NCBI RefSeq assembly: GCF_004309735.1
Contig: NZ_SIXC01000014.1
Span: 1 to 42,964, forward strand
Reading direction: 5' to 3'
Length of the DNA stretch: 42,964 bases
Source: Desulfovibrio legallii
Lineage (GTDB): Bacteria > Desulfobacterota > Desulfovibrionia > Desulfovibrionales > Desulfovibrionaceae
Made by a program: the position numbers and the translations under genes. The notes beneath the pieces were generated by a model. That model was not told the DNA's origin, did no database searches, and saw only the letters and a program-made list of their open reading frames with translations. Positions 25,376-35,712 of this stretch are shown here, piece after piece; within the stretch, counting starts at the first letter, position 1, and each line of letters begins with the position of its first letter.

Positions 25376-25474
25376 ATGGAGCCTGCGCCAAAGACAGGGC
25401 AAGCGTTTTCTCCAGACCGCTATGCCCCCGTCTTTGAGGTAGAGCCAGATTATTTGTTTTTAAGGGGCGACTAA
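25376..25474 (+). CDS. Possible 32-aa small protein
   Basis: An ATG with an excellent ribosome site (CAGGAGGAGG, 25361-25370) opens a 32-codon frame, MEPAPKTGQAFSPDRYAPVF and on to a hydrophilic acidic end. It ends just at the edge of the repeated element that precedes lon on the other strand. I do not recognise it, and no promoter is obvious apart from readthrough from the tRNA gene. It could be a small protein or the remnant of a larger gene. Confidence 0.35.
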   Translation: MEPAPKTGQAFSPDRYAPVFEVEPDYLFLRGD

Positions 25475-25575
25475 GGTACGACCGTCGCGGTTCTGTGAGG
25501 AAAAAAGTTTTTTGAGGGATGGGGGGTGTGGGGGGAAGGGAACTTTTGTTCACAAAAGTTCCCTTCCCCCCACAA
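25471..25575 (-). repeat. Intergenic repeat element, copy 2 (hairpin family member D)
   Basis: Second copy of the element at 7825-7930. Here the stem is perfect: 22 pairs (25528-25549 with 25552-25573) and a TC loop. The strand arrangement is the same as after pit, with the hairpin 48 bases past the lon stop on the minus strand, so it probably terminates the lon transcript. Confidence 0.75.
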
Positions 25576-25621
25576 AGCCATACACTTTCTTCCCCCACAA
25601 AAAGCTCACGCCGCAACGGCG

Positions 25622-28066
25622 CTACTGCGCTGGTTGTGGATTGCTGGCCATGCCGTCGAGTTTGGGGGCGCGGAGGGTACGGCAGATGGGTTGTGCCGTG
25701 GCGCGGCCGGAAAAGATTTCCTCGGCGGTGGCGTCCAGAGCCTGGGGCAGCACTTCGTCCACGTGGTCCACGAAGACGATCTGGAGGTCTTTGAGCACCT
25801 CGTCGGGCACTTCTTTGAGGTCTTTTTCGTTATCGCGGGGCATGAGCACCTTTTTGATGCCGCTGCGCCGGGCTGCCAGCAGTTTTTCGCGCAGGCCGCC
25901 GATGGGCAGCACGCGGCCCCGCAGGGATATTTCGCCGGTCATGGCCACGTCGTTGCGCACGGGGATGCCCAGCAGGGCGGAAGTAATGGAGGTGGCCAGG
26001 GTGATGCCCGCGGAGGGGCCGTCCTTGGGGGTGGCCCCGGCGGGCACATGGACGTGGATATCCACCTTACGGTGGAAGCGAGGGTCCAGGCCCAGCACTT
26101 CAGCGCGGGAGCGCACATAGGAGAGTGCGGCCTTGGCCGATTCCGTCATGACTTCGCCCAGTTGGCCGGTGGTGACCACATGGCCTGAACCGGACATGAT
26201 GGTCGTTTCCACCAAAAGGATTTCGCCGCCGCGCTGGTTGTAAGCCAGCCCCGCGCACACGCCCACCTGGGGGGCATCCTCGCGCTCGTCGTGGCGGTAT
26301 TTTTTGACGCCGAGCAAGGTGGGCAGATTCTGGAGCGAAATGTTGACGCTGCGGTCCAGGTTGTTTTCCTCCACGAGGCGGATGGCGGTTTTGCGGCAGA
26401 GGGCGGCGATTTCGCGCTCCAGGTTGCGCACGCCGGCCTCGCGGGTATAGGAGCGGATGATCTCCAGCAGAGCCTTGTCGGAAACGCGCAGGTTTTCGGG
26501 CCTGAGGCCGTGTTCTTCAATCTGGCGGGGCAACAAAAACTGCCGGGCTATGTGGCGTTTTTCGGTTTCAAGGTAGCTGTTGAGCTCAATAATCTCCATG
26601 CGGTCCAGAAGGGGGGCCGGGATGGTGTGCAGGGAATTGGCCGTGGTGATGAAGAAGACCTTGGAGAGGTCGTACTCCAGATCCAGGTAATGGTCCATGA
26701 AGGTATTGTTCTGCTCTGGGTCCAGCACTTCCAGCAGGGCTGAAGACGGGTCGCCGCGGTAGTCCGAGGTCATTTTGTCCACTTCATCCAAGCAGAACAA
26801 GGGGTTGTTGAATTTTACCCTTTTGAGGGACTGGATAATTTTACCGGGCAGCGCGCCCACATAGGTACGCCGGTGGCCGCGGATTTCGGCTTCGTCGCGC
26901 ACGCCGCCCAGAGAAAGGCGGATAAAGTCGCGCCCGGTGGCACGGGCCACGGACTTGGCCAGAGAGGTTTTGCCCACGCCGGGAGGGCCCACAAAGCAGA
27001 GGATGGGGCCGCGCAGCCCGTGGGAGAGCTTCTGCACGGCCAGGTATTCCAGAATGCGTTCTTTGGGTTTTTCCAGCCCGTAGTGGTCGCCGTCCAGAAT
27101 GGCGCGAGCTTTTTCGATATCTATGTCAATATCTTTAAGTTCGTCCCAGGGCAGGTCCAGAATCCAGTCCACATAGTTGCGCACCACCGTGTATTCCGCG
27201 GCGGAGGAAGGCATGGTGCGCAGTTTTTTGGCTTCGGCCAGGGCTTTTTGGCGGGCCTCTTCAGGCATGCGGCGGGCTTTGAGCTTTTGCTCAATTTCGT
27301 CCACTTCGGCCTGGGGGTCGTCCTCGCGGCCCATCTCCTTGTTGATGGCCTTGATCTGCTCGTTGAGATAGTATTCGCGCTGGTTGCGCTCCATCTGGAC
27401 CTTGACGCGGTTTTTGATGCGCTTTTCCACGGTGGCCAGAGCCACCTCGCCCTGCAGCAGGGCGTAGGCGCTTTCCAGGCGCAGGGTCACATCGTCCAGT
27501 TCCAGGGCTTCCTGTTTTTTGCGGTAGTCCACCTTGAGGTGGGGCAGGATGGCGTCGGCCAGGGGGCCGGGTTCGTGCAGGGCCATGATGGAGAGCACGG
27601 CCTCCTGCGAAATTTTTTTGTTGGTCTTGCCGTATTCTTCCAGGGCTTCGTGGGCAGCCCGCACCAGGGCCTCGGCCTCTTCTGGGCGACTCTGGATTTC
27701 GGCCCGGCGGCGCACCATTACGGTGGCGCAGGCCTCGGTTTCGGCAAGGCCGGACCACTGGGCGCGGAAAAGACCTTCAAACAGCACCTTGATGGTGCCG
27801 TCGGGCAGGCGCAGCATCTGCAGCACCTTGCAGACCACGCCCACGGGGGCCAGGTCTTCGGCGGCGGGTTTTTCCAGGTCGGATTCGCGCTGGGCCACCA
27901 GAAAAATCTTTTTGTTGTAGTCGGCCTGGGCGGCCTCAATAGCCTTGATGGATGCCTCGCGCCCCACAAAGAGGGGCATGATGGAGCGCGGGAACATGAC
28001 CACCTCACGCAGAGGCATGAAGGGCAGTTGGGCGCCGGCCGCAGCGTCACGCTGAGTATCGGTCAT
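25622..28066 (-). CDS. lon: ATP-dependent protease La (Lon)
   Basis: An 814-aa cytoplasmic AAA+ serine protease that degrades misfolded and regulatory proteins. It has the LonA substrate-binding N-domain ([24 protein letters not shown]), Walker [10 protein letters not shown] and Walker B CLDEVDKM, and the C-terminal Ser-Lys dyad: Ser685 in DGPSAGI and Lys728 in GGLREKLLA. The open frame runs on to 28627 inside clpX, but the ATG at 28066 with GGAGAA upstream gives the standard start. The last 30 residues ([19 protein letters not shown]) form a low-complexity tail. Seventy-three bases, including a small G5C/GC5 hairpin, separate it from clpX. Confidence 0.97.
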   Translation of the reverse strand: MTDTQRDAAAGAQLPFMPLREVVMFPRSIMPLFVGREASIKAIEAAQADYNKKIFLVAQRESDLEKPAAEDLAPVGVVCKVLQMLRLPDGTIKVLFEGLFRAQWSGLAETEACATVMVRRRAEIQSRPEEAEALVRAAHEALEEYGKTNKKISQEAVLSIMALHEPGPLADAILPHLKVDYRKKQEALELDDVTLRLESAYALLQGEVALATVEKRIKNRVKVQMERNQREYYLNEQIKAINKEMGREDDPQAEVDEIEQKLKARRMPEEARQKALAEAKKLRTMPSSAAEYTVVRNYVDWILDLPWDELKDIDIDIEKARAILDGDHYGLEKPKERILEYLAVQKLSHGLRGPILCFVGPPGVGKTSLAKSVARATGRDFIRLSLGGVRDEAEIRGHRRTYVGALPGKIIQSLKRVKFNNPLFCLDEVDKMTSDYRGDPSSALLEVLDPEQNNTFMDHYLDLEYDLSKVFFITTANSLHTIPAPLLDRMEIIELNSYLETEKRHIARQFLLPRQIEEHGLRPENLRVSDKALLEIIRSYTREAGVRNLEREIAALCRKTAIRLVEENNLDRSVNISLQNLPTLLGVKKYRHDEREDAPQVGVCAGLAYNQRGGEILLVETTIMSGSGHVVTTGQLGEVMTESAKAALSYVRSRAEVLGLDPRFHRKVDIHVHVPAGATPKDGPSAGITLATSITSALLGIPVRNDVAMTGEISLRGRVLPIGGLREKLLAARRSGIKKVLMPRDNEKDLKEVPDEVLKDLQIVFVDHVDEVLPQALDATAEEIFSGRATAQPICRTLRAPKLDGMASNPQPAQ

Positions 28067-28139
28067 ACGGTTCTCCAAAAAATGAGACTGTCCCCCTGGC
28101 TGTGGCGCACGGGGGAGGGGGCGGAAAGCCCCCGTCCCG

Positions 28140-29429
28140 TCAGGATGCCTTGTCCCCGCCGGCCTGGCCGTGAACGGAAGCGGCTTCGCCTTCGTCGCCG
28201 AACAGGAGCACAGGTTCCTTGCCCTTGTCGATGACGGCCTCATTGATGAGGCACTCGCGCACGTTGGGCATGGAAGGCAGCTTGAACATGATGTCCAGCA
28301 TGGTGCGCTCCATGACGTTGCGCAGGCCGCGCGCGCCGGTTTTACGCTCAATGGCCTTGGTCGCGATGGCCTTGAGGGCGTCGGGGGTGAAGCGCAGGTC
28401 CACATTTTCCAGCTCAAAGAGCTTCTGATACTGGCGCACCAGGGCGTTTTTGGGCTCGGTGAGAATGCGCACCAGGTCGGGTTCGTCCAGCTCATCCACA
28501 TGGGTAATAATGGGGATACGGCCCACAAACTCGGGGATAAGGCCAAACTTGACCAGATCCTGGGGGTGAACCCTGTCCAGCAGCTCGCCCATGGGCATAT
28601 CCTTGCTGGCACGCACCTTGGCGCCAAAGCCCATGGCCCCGCCGGTCATGCGCGATTCCACAATCTTGTCCAGGCCCACAAAAGCGCCGCCCACGATGAA
28701 CAGGATGTTGCCCGTATTCATACGGATGAATTCCTGCTGCGGGTGCTTGCGGCCGCCCTTGGGGGGGATGTTGGCCTCGGTGCCTTCAATAATTTTGAGC
28801 AGAGCCTGCTGCACGCCCTCGCCCGACACGTCGCGGGTGATGGAAGGGCCGTCGCCCTTGCGGGAAATCTTGTCTATTTCATCAATATAGATGATGCCCT
28901 TGCCCGCGGCCTCCAGATCGTAATCGGCGTTCTGGAGCAGTTGGACCAGGATGTTTTCCACATCCTCGCCCACATAGCCCGCCTCGGTAAGGGTGGTGGC
29001 GTCGGCAATGGCAAAAGGCACGCGCAGCACCTTGGCCAGGGTCTTGGCCAGCAGGGTTTTGCCGCTGCCCGAAGGGCCCACCAAAAGGATATTGCTCTTT
29101 TCCAGCTCCACGTCGTCGCCCAGGGCGTCGGCATAGAACACGCGTTTGTAGTGATTGTGCACGGCCACGGACAGAATTTTTTTGGCTTCGTTCTGTCCGA
29201 TGACGTACTGGTCGAGCTTGTCCTTGATCTCCTGGGGGGAGAGCAGGCGCTCCGGATTTTCGGGGCTTTCCATCTGGTCGCGGGCAATGATTTCATTGCA
29301 GGCCTTGACGCATTTATCGCAAATGCAGGCGCCGTCCTGAACGATGAGGTTACGCACCTCCAGCTCACTGCGGCCGCAGAAAGAGCAGCGCAAAGGCTCG
29401 CTTACCGTGGGGGATTTTTTTTTGGGCAT
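28140..29429 (-). CDS. clpX: ClpXP protease ATP-binding subunit ClpX
   Basis: A 429-aa AAA+ unfoldase that feeds substrates to ClpP. The N-terminal zinc domain is present (CSFC at 15-18 and CDKC at 37-40), followed by Walker [16 protein letters not shown], Walker [11 protein letters not shown], the pore loop [10 protein letters not shown], and the IGF-type loop region that docks on ClpP. It starts one base after the clpP stop. Length and domains are normal apart from a short charged C-terminal tail. Confidence 0.97.
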   Translation of the reverse strand: MPKKKSPTVSEPLRCSFCGRSELEVRNLIVQDGACICDKCVKACNEIIARDQMESPENPERLLSPQEIKDKLDQYVIGQNEAKKILSVAVHNHYKRVFYADALGDDVELEKSNILLVGPSGSGKTLLAKTLAKVLRVPFAIADATTLTEAGYVGEDVENILVQLLQNADYDLEAAGKGIIYIDEIDKISRKGDGPSITRDVSGEGVQQALLKIIEGTEANIPPKGGRKHPQQEFIRMNTGNILFIVGGAFVGLDKIVESRMTGGAMGFGAKVRASKDMPMGELLDRVHPQDLVKFGLIPEFVGRIPIITHVDELDEPDLVRILTEPKNALVRQYQKLFELENVDLRFTPDALKAIATKAIERKTGARGLRNVMERTMLDIMFKLPSMPNVRECLINEAVIDKGKEPVLLFGDEGEAASVHGQAGGDKAS

Positions 29430-29430
29430 A

Positions 29431-30039
29431 TCATTCGCTCTTTTCCTGGGCCATTTCGTGGCGTGAAACGAGCACGCGATCGATAAGGCCCAGGTCTTTG
29501 GCTTCTTCCGGAGTCAGAAAATTATCACGTTCCGTAGCCTTGACAACTTCCTTGTAGGGCTTGCCGGTATTTTCCGCCAGCATGCGGTTGAGGCGCTCTT
29601 TCAGGCGCAGCACTTCCCGTGCGTGGATTTCAATATCCGTAGCCTGCCCCTGAAAACCGCCCGAAGGCTGGTGGATCATAATCTGGCTGTTAGGCAATGC
29701 AAAACGCATGCCGGGTTTGCCGGCCGCCAGCAAAAAAGCGCCCATGCTGGCCGCGCGGCCCATGCACACCGTGGACACCGGTGAGGAGATAAACCGCATG
29801 GTGTCATAGATGGCCAGACCCGCCGTCACGGAACCGCCGGGGGAGTTGATGTAAAGATAAATTTCCTTTTCCGGATCCTGCGATTCCAGGAACAGGAGCT
29901 GGGCGCAGATAAGCGAGGCCACGGCGTCGTTAACCTCCGAGCCCAGCAGCACGATGCGGTCTTTGAGCAAACGGGAATAGATATCGTAGGCGCGTTCGGA
30001 ACGGCCGGTAGTTTCAATGACCATGGGGACCAGGGACAT
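29431..30039 (-). CDS. clpP: ATP-dependent Clp protease proteolytic subunit ClpP
   Basis: A 202-aa serine peptidase that forms the tetradecameric chamber of ClpXP. The catalytic triad is visible: Ser98 (GRAASMGA), His123 (MIHQPSGG) and Asp172 ([11 protein letters not shown]). The frame is open up to 30240, but the ATG at 30039 is preceded by GAGGT and gives the canonical [29 protein letters not shown] N-terminus. It follows tig and abuts clpX. Confidence 0.97.
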   Translation of the reverse strand: MSLVPMVIETTGRSERAYDIYSRLLKDRIVLLGSEVNDAVASLICAQLLFLESQDPEKEIYLYINSPGGSVTAGLAIYDTMRFISSPVSTVCMGRAASMGAFLLAAGKPGMRFALPNSQIMIHQPSGGFQGQATDIEIHAREVLRLKERLNRMLAENTGKPYKEVVKATERDNFLTPEEAKDLGLIDRVLVSRHEMAQEKSE

Positions 30040-30158
30040 GACGACCTCGCTGCGCGGCCCGTCAGGGCCGGATGTGGCGGTTTGCGCCGCCGGAGGATGA
30101 GGGACGGCCGGGGCGCGTCCTTTTTTTGCTTCGACCGGGGCCGGGACGCGGAACCCGA

Positions 30159-30199
30159 CGCGGGGAAGGGCCCCCTGAAAAGAGGAAACCTTCCCCGCG
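30159..30199. repeat. Inverted repeat in the tig-clpP gap
   Basis: CGCGGGGAAGG (30159-30169) pairs perfectly with 30189-30199 around 19 bases. There is no T run on either strand. It could stabilise the tig 3' end or be a processing site in a tig-clpPX transcript. The remaining 260 bases of the gap show no gene or clear promoter. Confidence 0.4.
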
Positions 30200-30300
30200 C
30201 CGCCCGAGAAAATACCTGCTCCGCGCGGATCGCGGGCCACGCGGCCGCGGGCCTTTGCCGCCCGGCCCCGTGCCCCTCCGCGTGGGCTGCGCGCCCGGCC

Positions 30301-31656
30301 TCAGGCCTGGGCGTCCTGCCCTTCTGCCGGGGTGTCGGCGACGGGCTCGGCCGTGGGTGCGGGCTTGGGCTCCACTTCCGTAACCTTGGCCCGCTCGTAA
30401 ACCAGGTCCATGGCTTTGTCGGCCAGCAGGCGATCACGCAGAACAAAAATCATGCCGCTGCGTTCGTATTCCTCGCGCAGAGCCTTGAAGTCCTCGCCCG
30501 ATTCCAGCGCAAAGCGGTAGAGCTGGGTGGAAACCTCGGTTTCGCTCACTTCCAGCCCTTCTTTTTTGGCGATGGAAAGCAGCAGCACTTCGGCACGGGT
30601 CAGCTCTTCGGCCTGGGGCTGCAGCTCTTTGCGCAGCTCTTCCATGCTCTTGCCCAAAGCCTGCAGGCTACGGCCCTGACGCTCCAGGCGGGAGGCCATG
30701 TCGCCCATGAGGGTGCGCATCTGCGTTTCCACCAGGCTGGGGGGCAGCTCAAAAGTAACCATCTTGAGCATGCTGTCCAGCAAGGATTTTTGCGCGGCGC
30801 TTTTGCTCAGCCGGGCGCGGCTCTGGGTATAGCTTTCAGTGATGGCCGCGCGCAGGGCGTCCACCGAATCCTTGCCCAGGCTCTTGGCAAAGTCGGCGTC
30901 CAATTCGGGCAGCTTGCGCTCCTTGATGGCGTGCACCTTCACCTTCATGGTGACGGTCTTGCCGGCCAGATCCTTGGCCAGAAAATCGTCGGGGAAGTGA
31001 ATCTGCCCTTCACCTTGCTGGCCGTAGGGCACAGTCTTGACCAGGGCTTCAAATTCTTCCAGCGCCTGGCCTTCACCCAGGGCCAGGTCAAAATTTTCGG
31101 CCTTGATGCCCTCCACGGGCGTACCGTCTTCGGCAAAGGCGGCAAAGTCCAGGGTAACCACCTGTCCGTCCACGGCCGGGCCCGCGCCTTCCACGGGCAC
31201 CAGCTGGGAGCGCTCACGCCGCAGGTGGGTCAGCACGTCTTCCACTTCTTTGGGGTCGACCGCCACCTTTTCCTGCTCTACCTCAAGGCCCTCGTAGGGC
31301 GGCAGGTCAACAGCCGGCAAGGTTTCAAACTCAATGCTGTAGACGTATTCCTTGCCGCGCTCAAAATTTTGGGGCGCGTCCACATTGATACCCGACAGGG
31401 GCGTGACGCCCAGCTTCTGCATGACGTCGTTGATGTGGACATTGATGAGGTCTTGGCGGGCCTCTTCATAAATTTTGTCGTGGAAACGCTGCTCAATGAC
31501 CGAGGCGGGCGCTTTGCCCTTGCGGAAGCCGTCCAGCTGCACGGAGGTTTTGTACAGGGCCACGGTGCCCAGAATGGCCGCTTCCACTTCCTGCGGCCCG
31601 GTAGTGATGACGACCTTTTTTTTCACCGGCGAGATGTCTTCGGCGCTGTATTCCAC
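30301..31656 (-). CDS. tig: Trigger factor (ribosome-associated chaperone)
   Basis: A 451-aa peptidyl-prolyl isomerase and chaperone bound at the ribosome exit tunnel. The ribosome-binding signature [16 protein letters not shown] is present in the N-terminal domain, an FKBP domain lies around 155-245 ([18 protein letters not shown]), and a long helical C-terminal chaperone domain follows. The start is a GTG at 31656 with AAAAGGAG upstream. No ATG gives the normal N-terminus. It precedes clpP and clpX, a common arrangement. The tail is Pro/Ala/Glu-rich. Confidence 0.95.
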   Translation of the reverse strand: MEYSAEDISPVKKKVVITTGPQEVEAAILGTVALYKTSVQLDGFRKGKAPASVIEQRFHDKIYEEARQDLINVHINDVMQKLGVTPLSGINVDAPQNFERGKEYVYSIEFETLPAVDLPPYEGLEVEQEKVAVDPKEVEDVLTHLRRERSQLVPVEGAGPAVDGQVVTLDFAAFAEDGTPVEGIKAENFDLALGEGQALEEFEALVKTVPYGQQGEGQIHFPDDFLAKDLAGKTVTMKVKVHAIKERKLPELDADFAKSLGKDSVDALRAAITESYTQSRARLSKSAAQKSLLDSMLKMVTFELPPSLVETQMRTLMGDMASRLERQGRSLQALGKSMEELRKELQPQAEELTRAEVLLLSIAKKEGLEVSETEVSTQLYRFALESGEDFKALREEYERSGMIFVLRDRLLADKAMDLVYERAKVTEVEPKPAPTAEPVADTPAEGQDAQA

Positions 31657-32009
31657 GAGGGACTCCTTTTCGGATGGGATTGTGCGGGTAGGGTTGGGCC
31701 TCCGCGCCCGGTCTGCCCGGCTCTGGGGCCGCTCCGGCGCATGAGGCCGCAAGCGGCGCACGCTTTGGCACCATATGCCTTTTCCTCTGGCGAGGCAAGA
31801 CGACGGGCCGCCTGCAAAGTGCGTGCTTGTACCAATGCCGCGGCAGGGGTGTCAACCGCGCGGCCCTGCCCTGCCCTCACAGGGGAACCGTTTGCCCCGA
31901 CGCCCAGGCAGGAGAGTTCCGGCATGCCGCCGGCACCGGCCCCCGGCAGACGGCGCCGCCCGGTCCCCATGGGGATACCACACAAAAAAACTTCCCCAGG
32001 CCCTGCCCC
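31657..32009. other. Intergenic region between tgt and tig
   Basis: Contains a probable tig promoter (31826-31855), a 12-base palindrome TCCCCATGGGGA (31964-31975) and, on the minus strand just after the tgt stop, a seven-T tract (31986-31992) that could be part of a tgt terminator. No gene is apparent. Confidence 0.5.
31826..31855 (-). promoter_or_regulatory. Promoter of tig
   Basis: Minus-strand -35 TTGACA (31850-31855), 18-base spacer, -10 TACAAG (31826-31831), about 165 bases upstream of the GTG start. Confidence 0.5.
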
Positions 32010-33323
<1,314 letters not shown>

Positions 33324-33357
33324 TTACCTTAAGGATGCATATTCTGAAGGAACACGT

Positions 33358-34494
33358 ATGAGCGAGTGTACTTTTTCCCCTTCCGTATGCCATGTGGACC
33401 TGGGGGCCCTGCGGCGCAACTTTGCCCGGCTGGGCGAGCCCGCCGCGCTCATGCCGGTGATCAAATCCGACGCTTACGGGCACGGTCTGGTGCCCGTGGC
33501 CCGGGCGCTGGCCGAAGCCGGGGCCCGACGCTTTGCCGTGGGCACGGTGGCCGAAGGCATGGCCCTGCGCGAAGCTGGTCTGCGCCAGAAGATTGTGGTT
33601 CTGCTGGGCGCGTTGGACGGCGTGGACTGGCAGGGCGCGGCAGCGCAGGATCTGATCCCCGTAGTGGGCAGTTTTGCGGCTTTGGACAAGGCTTCTGCCC
33701 ACTGCCACGCGGGGCGCACGCTGCACGTGGCGGTCAAATGCGAGACGGGCATGGGCCGCCTGGGTTTTACGCAGGAAGAGCTGCCCCAGGCTGTGGAACG
33801 ACTGCGGAACATCCAGGGAATCGCGCCGGTGATGGCGCTTTCACACCTTTCCTGTGCGGATACGCCGGGACAGGAGGACTACACGCGCGGGCAGATGAAA
33901 CGCTTTGCAGCCATGACGGCCACACTTGGGGACGCTTTTCCCGGCATGGAGCGTTCCCTGGCCAATTCAGCGGCCACCATCGCCTGGCCCGAAGCCCATT
34001 ACGACGTGTGCCGGCCGGGCATCGCCCTGTACGGCGGCAATCCCTTTGCGGGCACAGCCTGGGAAGACAAAGGCGCGGCGCTGGGCCTGGAATGGGCCAT
34101 GAGCGTGAGCGCGCCGGTCATCCAGGTGCGGCGGCTGGAAGCGGGCCAGAGCGTTTCGTACGGCCGCCTGTTCACAGCGGAACAGCCCACCGCCGTGGCC
34201 GTGGTGGGCATTGGCTACGCCACAGGCTTTGCGAGGGCGCTTTCTACCCGTGCGGCTCTGTGCATCAACGGCCGTCGGGTGTCGCAGGTGGGCCGGGTCT
34301 GCATGGGCATGATTATGGCCGACGTGACCGATCTGCCCCAGGTGCGTGAAGGCGACACGGCATGGCTGGTGGGCGGACCGACGCAGCCGGGCCAGCAGCC
34401 CGTGACGGTGCAGGATCTGGCCGATACCCTGGGCACCATTTCGTATGAGGTGCTCTGCCTGCTGGGGGCCACCAATCCCCGCCTGTATGTCTGA
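33358..34494 (+). CDS. alr: Alanine racemase
   Basis: PLP enzyme that makes D-alanine for peptidoglycan. At 378 aa it has normal length. The PLP lysine is Lys36 (VIKSDAYGHG), Arg134 lies in GMGRLGF, His163 in SHLSCAD, Arg219 in CRPGIALYGG and the second catalytic base Tyr287 in GIGYATGF. The usual Cys-Met-Asp motif reads Cys315-Met-Gly317, so the Asp that buttresses the active-site tyrosine is replaced. The rest of the fold looks intact, so I expect activity. AAGGAA precedes the ATG, which follows an upstream open frame without other starts of merit. Confidence 0.93.
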   Translation: MSECTFSPSVCHVDLGALRRNFARLGEPAALMPVIKSDAYGHGLVPVARALAEAGARRFAVGTVAEGMALREAGLRQKIVVLLGALDGVDWQGAAAQDLIPVVGSFAALDKASAHCHAGRTLHVAVKCETGMGRLGFTQEELPQAVERLRNIQGIAPVMALSHLSCADTPGQEDYTRGQMKRFAAMTATLGDAFPGMERSLANSAATIAWPEAHYDVCRPGIALYGGNPFAGTAWEDKGAALGLEWAMSVSAPVIQVRRLEAGQSVSYGRLFTAEQPTAVAVVGIGYATGFARALSTRAALCINGRRVSQVGRVCMGMIMADVTDLPQVREGDTAWLVGGPTQPGQQPVTVQDLADTLGTISYEVLCLLGATNPRLYV

Positions 34495-34508
34495 GGCGGC
34501 TTTTCCCC

Positions 34509-34538
34509 TTGACAGCGCGCGCAAAGGGGTTGTACAAA
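34509..34538 (+). promoter_or_regulatory. Promoter of the rpsF operon
   Basis: Plus-strand -35 TTGACA (34509-34514), 18-base spacer, -10 TACAAA (34533-34538), in the short gap between alr and rpsF. Confidence 0.65.
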
Positions 34539-34595
34539 ATTCGTTCCTTGCTCGCGCCCTGCGGCGCGGGCTGCCAATCCATAAGGAGAATCAGA

Positions 34596-34904
34596 ATGCG
34601 GAAATTTGAAACCCTGCTGCTCCTTTCGCCGGAGCTTTCCGCCGAAAACCGCGAAGGCGTGCTCAGCACGTTGACCGCGGTGGTGGAACGCGAACAGGGC
34701 GTCATCACGAACATGGACCACTGGGGCATGCGCGACCTGGCCTACCCCGTGCGCAAACTTATGCGCGGCTACTATGTGCGTATGGAGTATGAAGGCCCGG
34801 CCGCGCTGGTGGCCGAGCTGGAACGCAACGTGCGCATCACCGACGGCATCTTCAAGTTCGTGACCGTCAAGCTGGCCGAAGAAGAGGCCGGGGAGGTTGC
34901 CTAA
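34596..34904 (+). CDS. rpsF: 30S ribosomal protein S6
   Basis: A 102-aa ribosomal protein that pairs with S18 on the platform of the small subunit. The family pattern MRKFETLLLLSPE, then the DLAYPVRKLMRGYYVRMEYEG strand-turn, is clear. AAGGAG lies nine bases ahead of the ATG. It starts the conserved rpsF-rpsR-rplI-dnaB operon. rpsR begins directly after its stop codon. Confidence 0.96.
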   Translation: MRKFETLLLLSPELSAENREGVLSTLTAVVEREQGVITNMDHWGMRDLAYPVRKLMRGYYVRMEYEGPAALVAELERNVRITDGIFKFVTVKLAEEEAGEVA

Positions 34905-35168
34905 ATGGCTTTTAAAAAGAGATTCGCCCCGCGCCGCAAGTTCTGCCGCTTTTGCGCCGACAAAGAACTGCCCCTGGACTACAAGCGCCCCGACGTCCTG
35001 CGCGACTTCATTACAGAGCGCGGCAAGATCATCGCCCGGCGCATCACGGGCACCTGCGCCCACCATCAGCGTCTGCTGACCCGCGAAATCAAGCGCGCCC
35101 GCCAGATGGCCCTGCTCATCTACACCGCCACGCACGATTCCGGCGTCAAGAAAAAGAGCACCATCTAA
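34905..35168 (+). CDS. rpsR: 30S ribosomal protein S18
   Basis: An 87-aa basic protein with the S18 core ([34 protein letters not shown]). It keeps a CRFC pair near the N-terminus and CAHH in the middle, so it is the cysteine-containing form that may bind zinc. It starts with no gap after rpsF and ends ten bases before rplI. Confidence 0.96.
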   Translation: MAFKKRFAPRRKFCRFCADKELPLDYKRPDVLRDFITERGKIIARRITGTCAHHQRLLTREIKRARQMALLIYTATHDSGVKKKSTI

Positions 35169-35178
35169 GGAGGCGCAC

Positions 35179-35703
35179 ATGAAACTTATTCTTCGCGCCG
35201 ACGTGGAAAATCTCGGCAACCTTGGCGACGTGGTTGAAGTCAAGCCCGGTTACGGCCGCAATTTTCTGCTGCCCCAGGGCCTGGCCATGGTGGCTTCTCC
35301 GGCTAACCTCAAAGTTTTTGAGCAGGAACGCAAAAAGCTGCAGGCCCGTATGGACGCCCTGCGCGCCGATGCGCAAGGCCTGCAGGCCCGTCTGGAAGCC
35401 CTGGACGTGGTCATTCCCATGCATGTGGGCGACAACGACAAGCTCTACGGCTCGGTGACCTCCACCATCATCGGCGACGCTCTGTCCGCCCTTGGCGTGG
35501 AAGTGGACCGCCGCCGCATTCTTATGGACGCGCCCATCCGCACCCTGGGCGAGCATCCCGTGCGCGTGCGCCTGCACGCCAGCGTCATCGCCGTGGTGCC
35601 GGTGAAGGTTATCTCCGACCACCAGCCCGAGGTGGAGGAAGAACCCGCCGAACCTGCCGCTGACACCGACGAAGCCTCTGCGGACGCTTCCGCCGCCCAA
35701 TAA
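35179..35703 (+). CDS. rplI: 50S ribosomal protein L9
   Basis: A 174-aa protein with the L9 signature (LGNLGDVVEVKPGYGRNFLLPQGLA) at the N-terminus, the long connecting helix and the C-terminal rRNA-binding domain. It is about 25 residues longer than the typical L9 because of an acidic tail rich in Glu, Ala, Asp and Pro after residue 150. GGAGG precedes the ATG. Confidence 0.96.
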   Translation: MKLILRADVENLGNLGDVVEVKPGYGRNFLLPQGLAMVASPANLKVFEQERKKLQARMDALRADAQGLQARLEALDVVIPMHVGDNDKLYGSVTSTIIGDALSALGVEVDRRRILMDAPIRTLGEHPVRVRLHASVIAVVPVKVISDHQPEVEEEPAEPAADTDEASADASAAQ

Positions 35704-35712
35704 GGGTGCGGC

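Noticed and set aside
25183-25575. Integration site of a mobile element at tRNA-Leu
   Set aside because: No integrase, no duplicated tRNA 3' end and no phage-like genes are visible next to it.
25622-28627. A 1001-aa Lon with a long N-terminal extension
   Set aside because: The extra residues are a shadow of clpX. The ATG at 28066 has a ribosome site and the canonical start.
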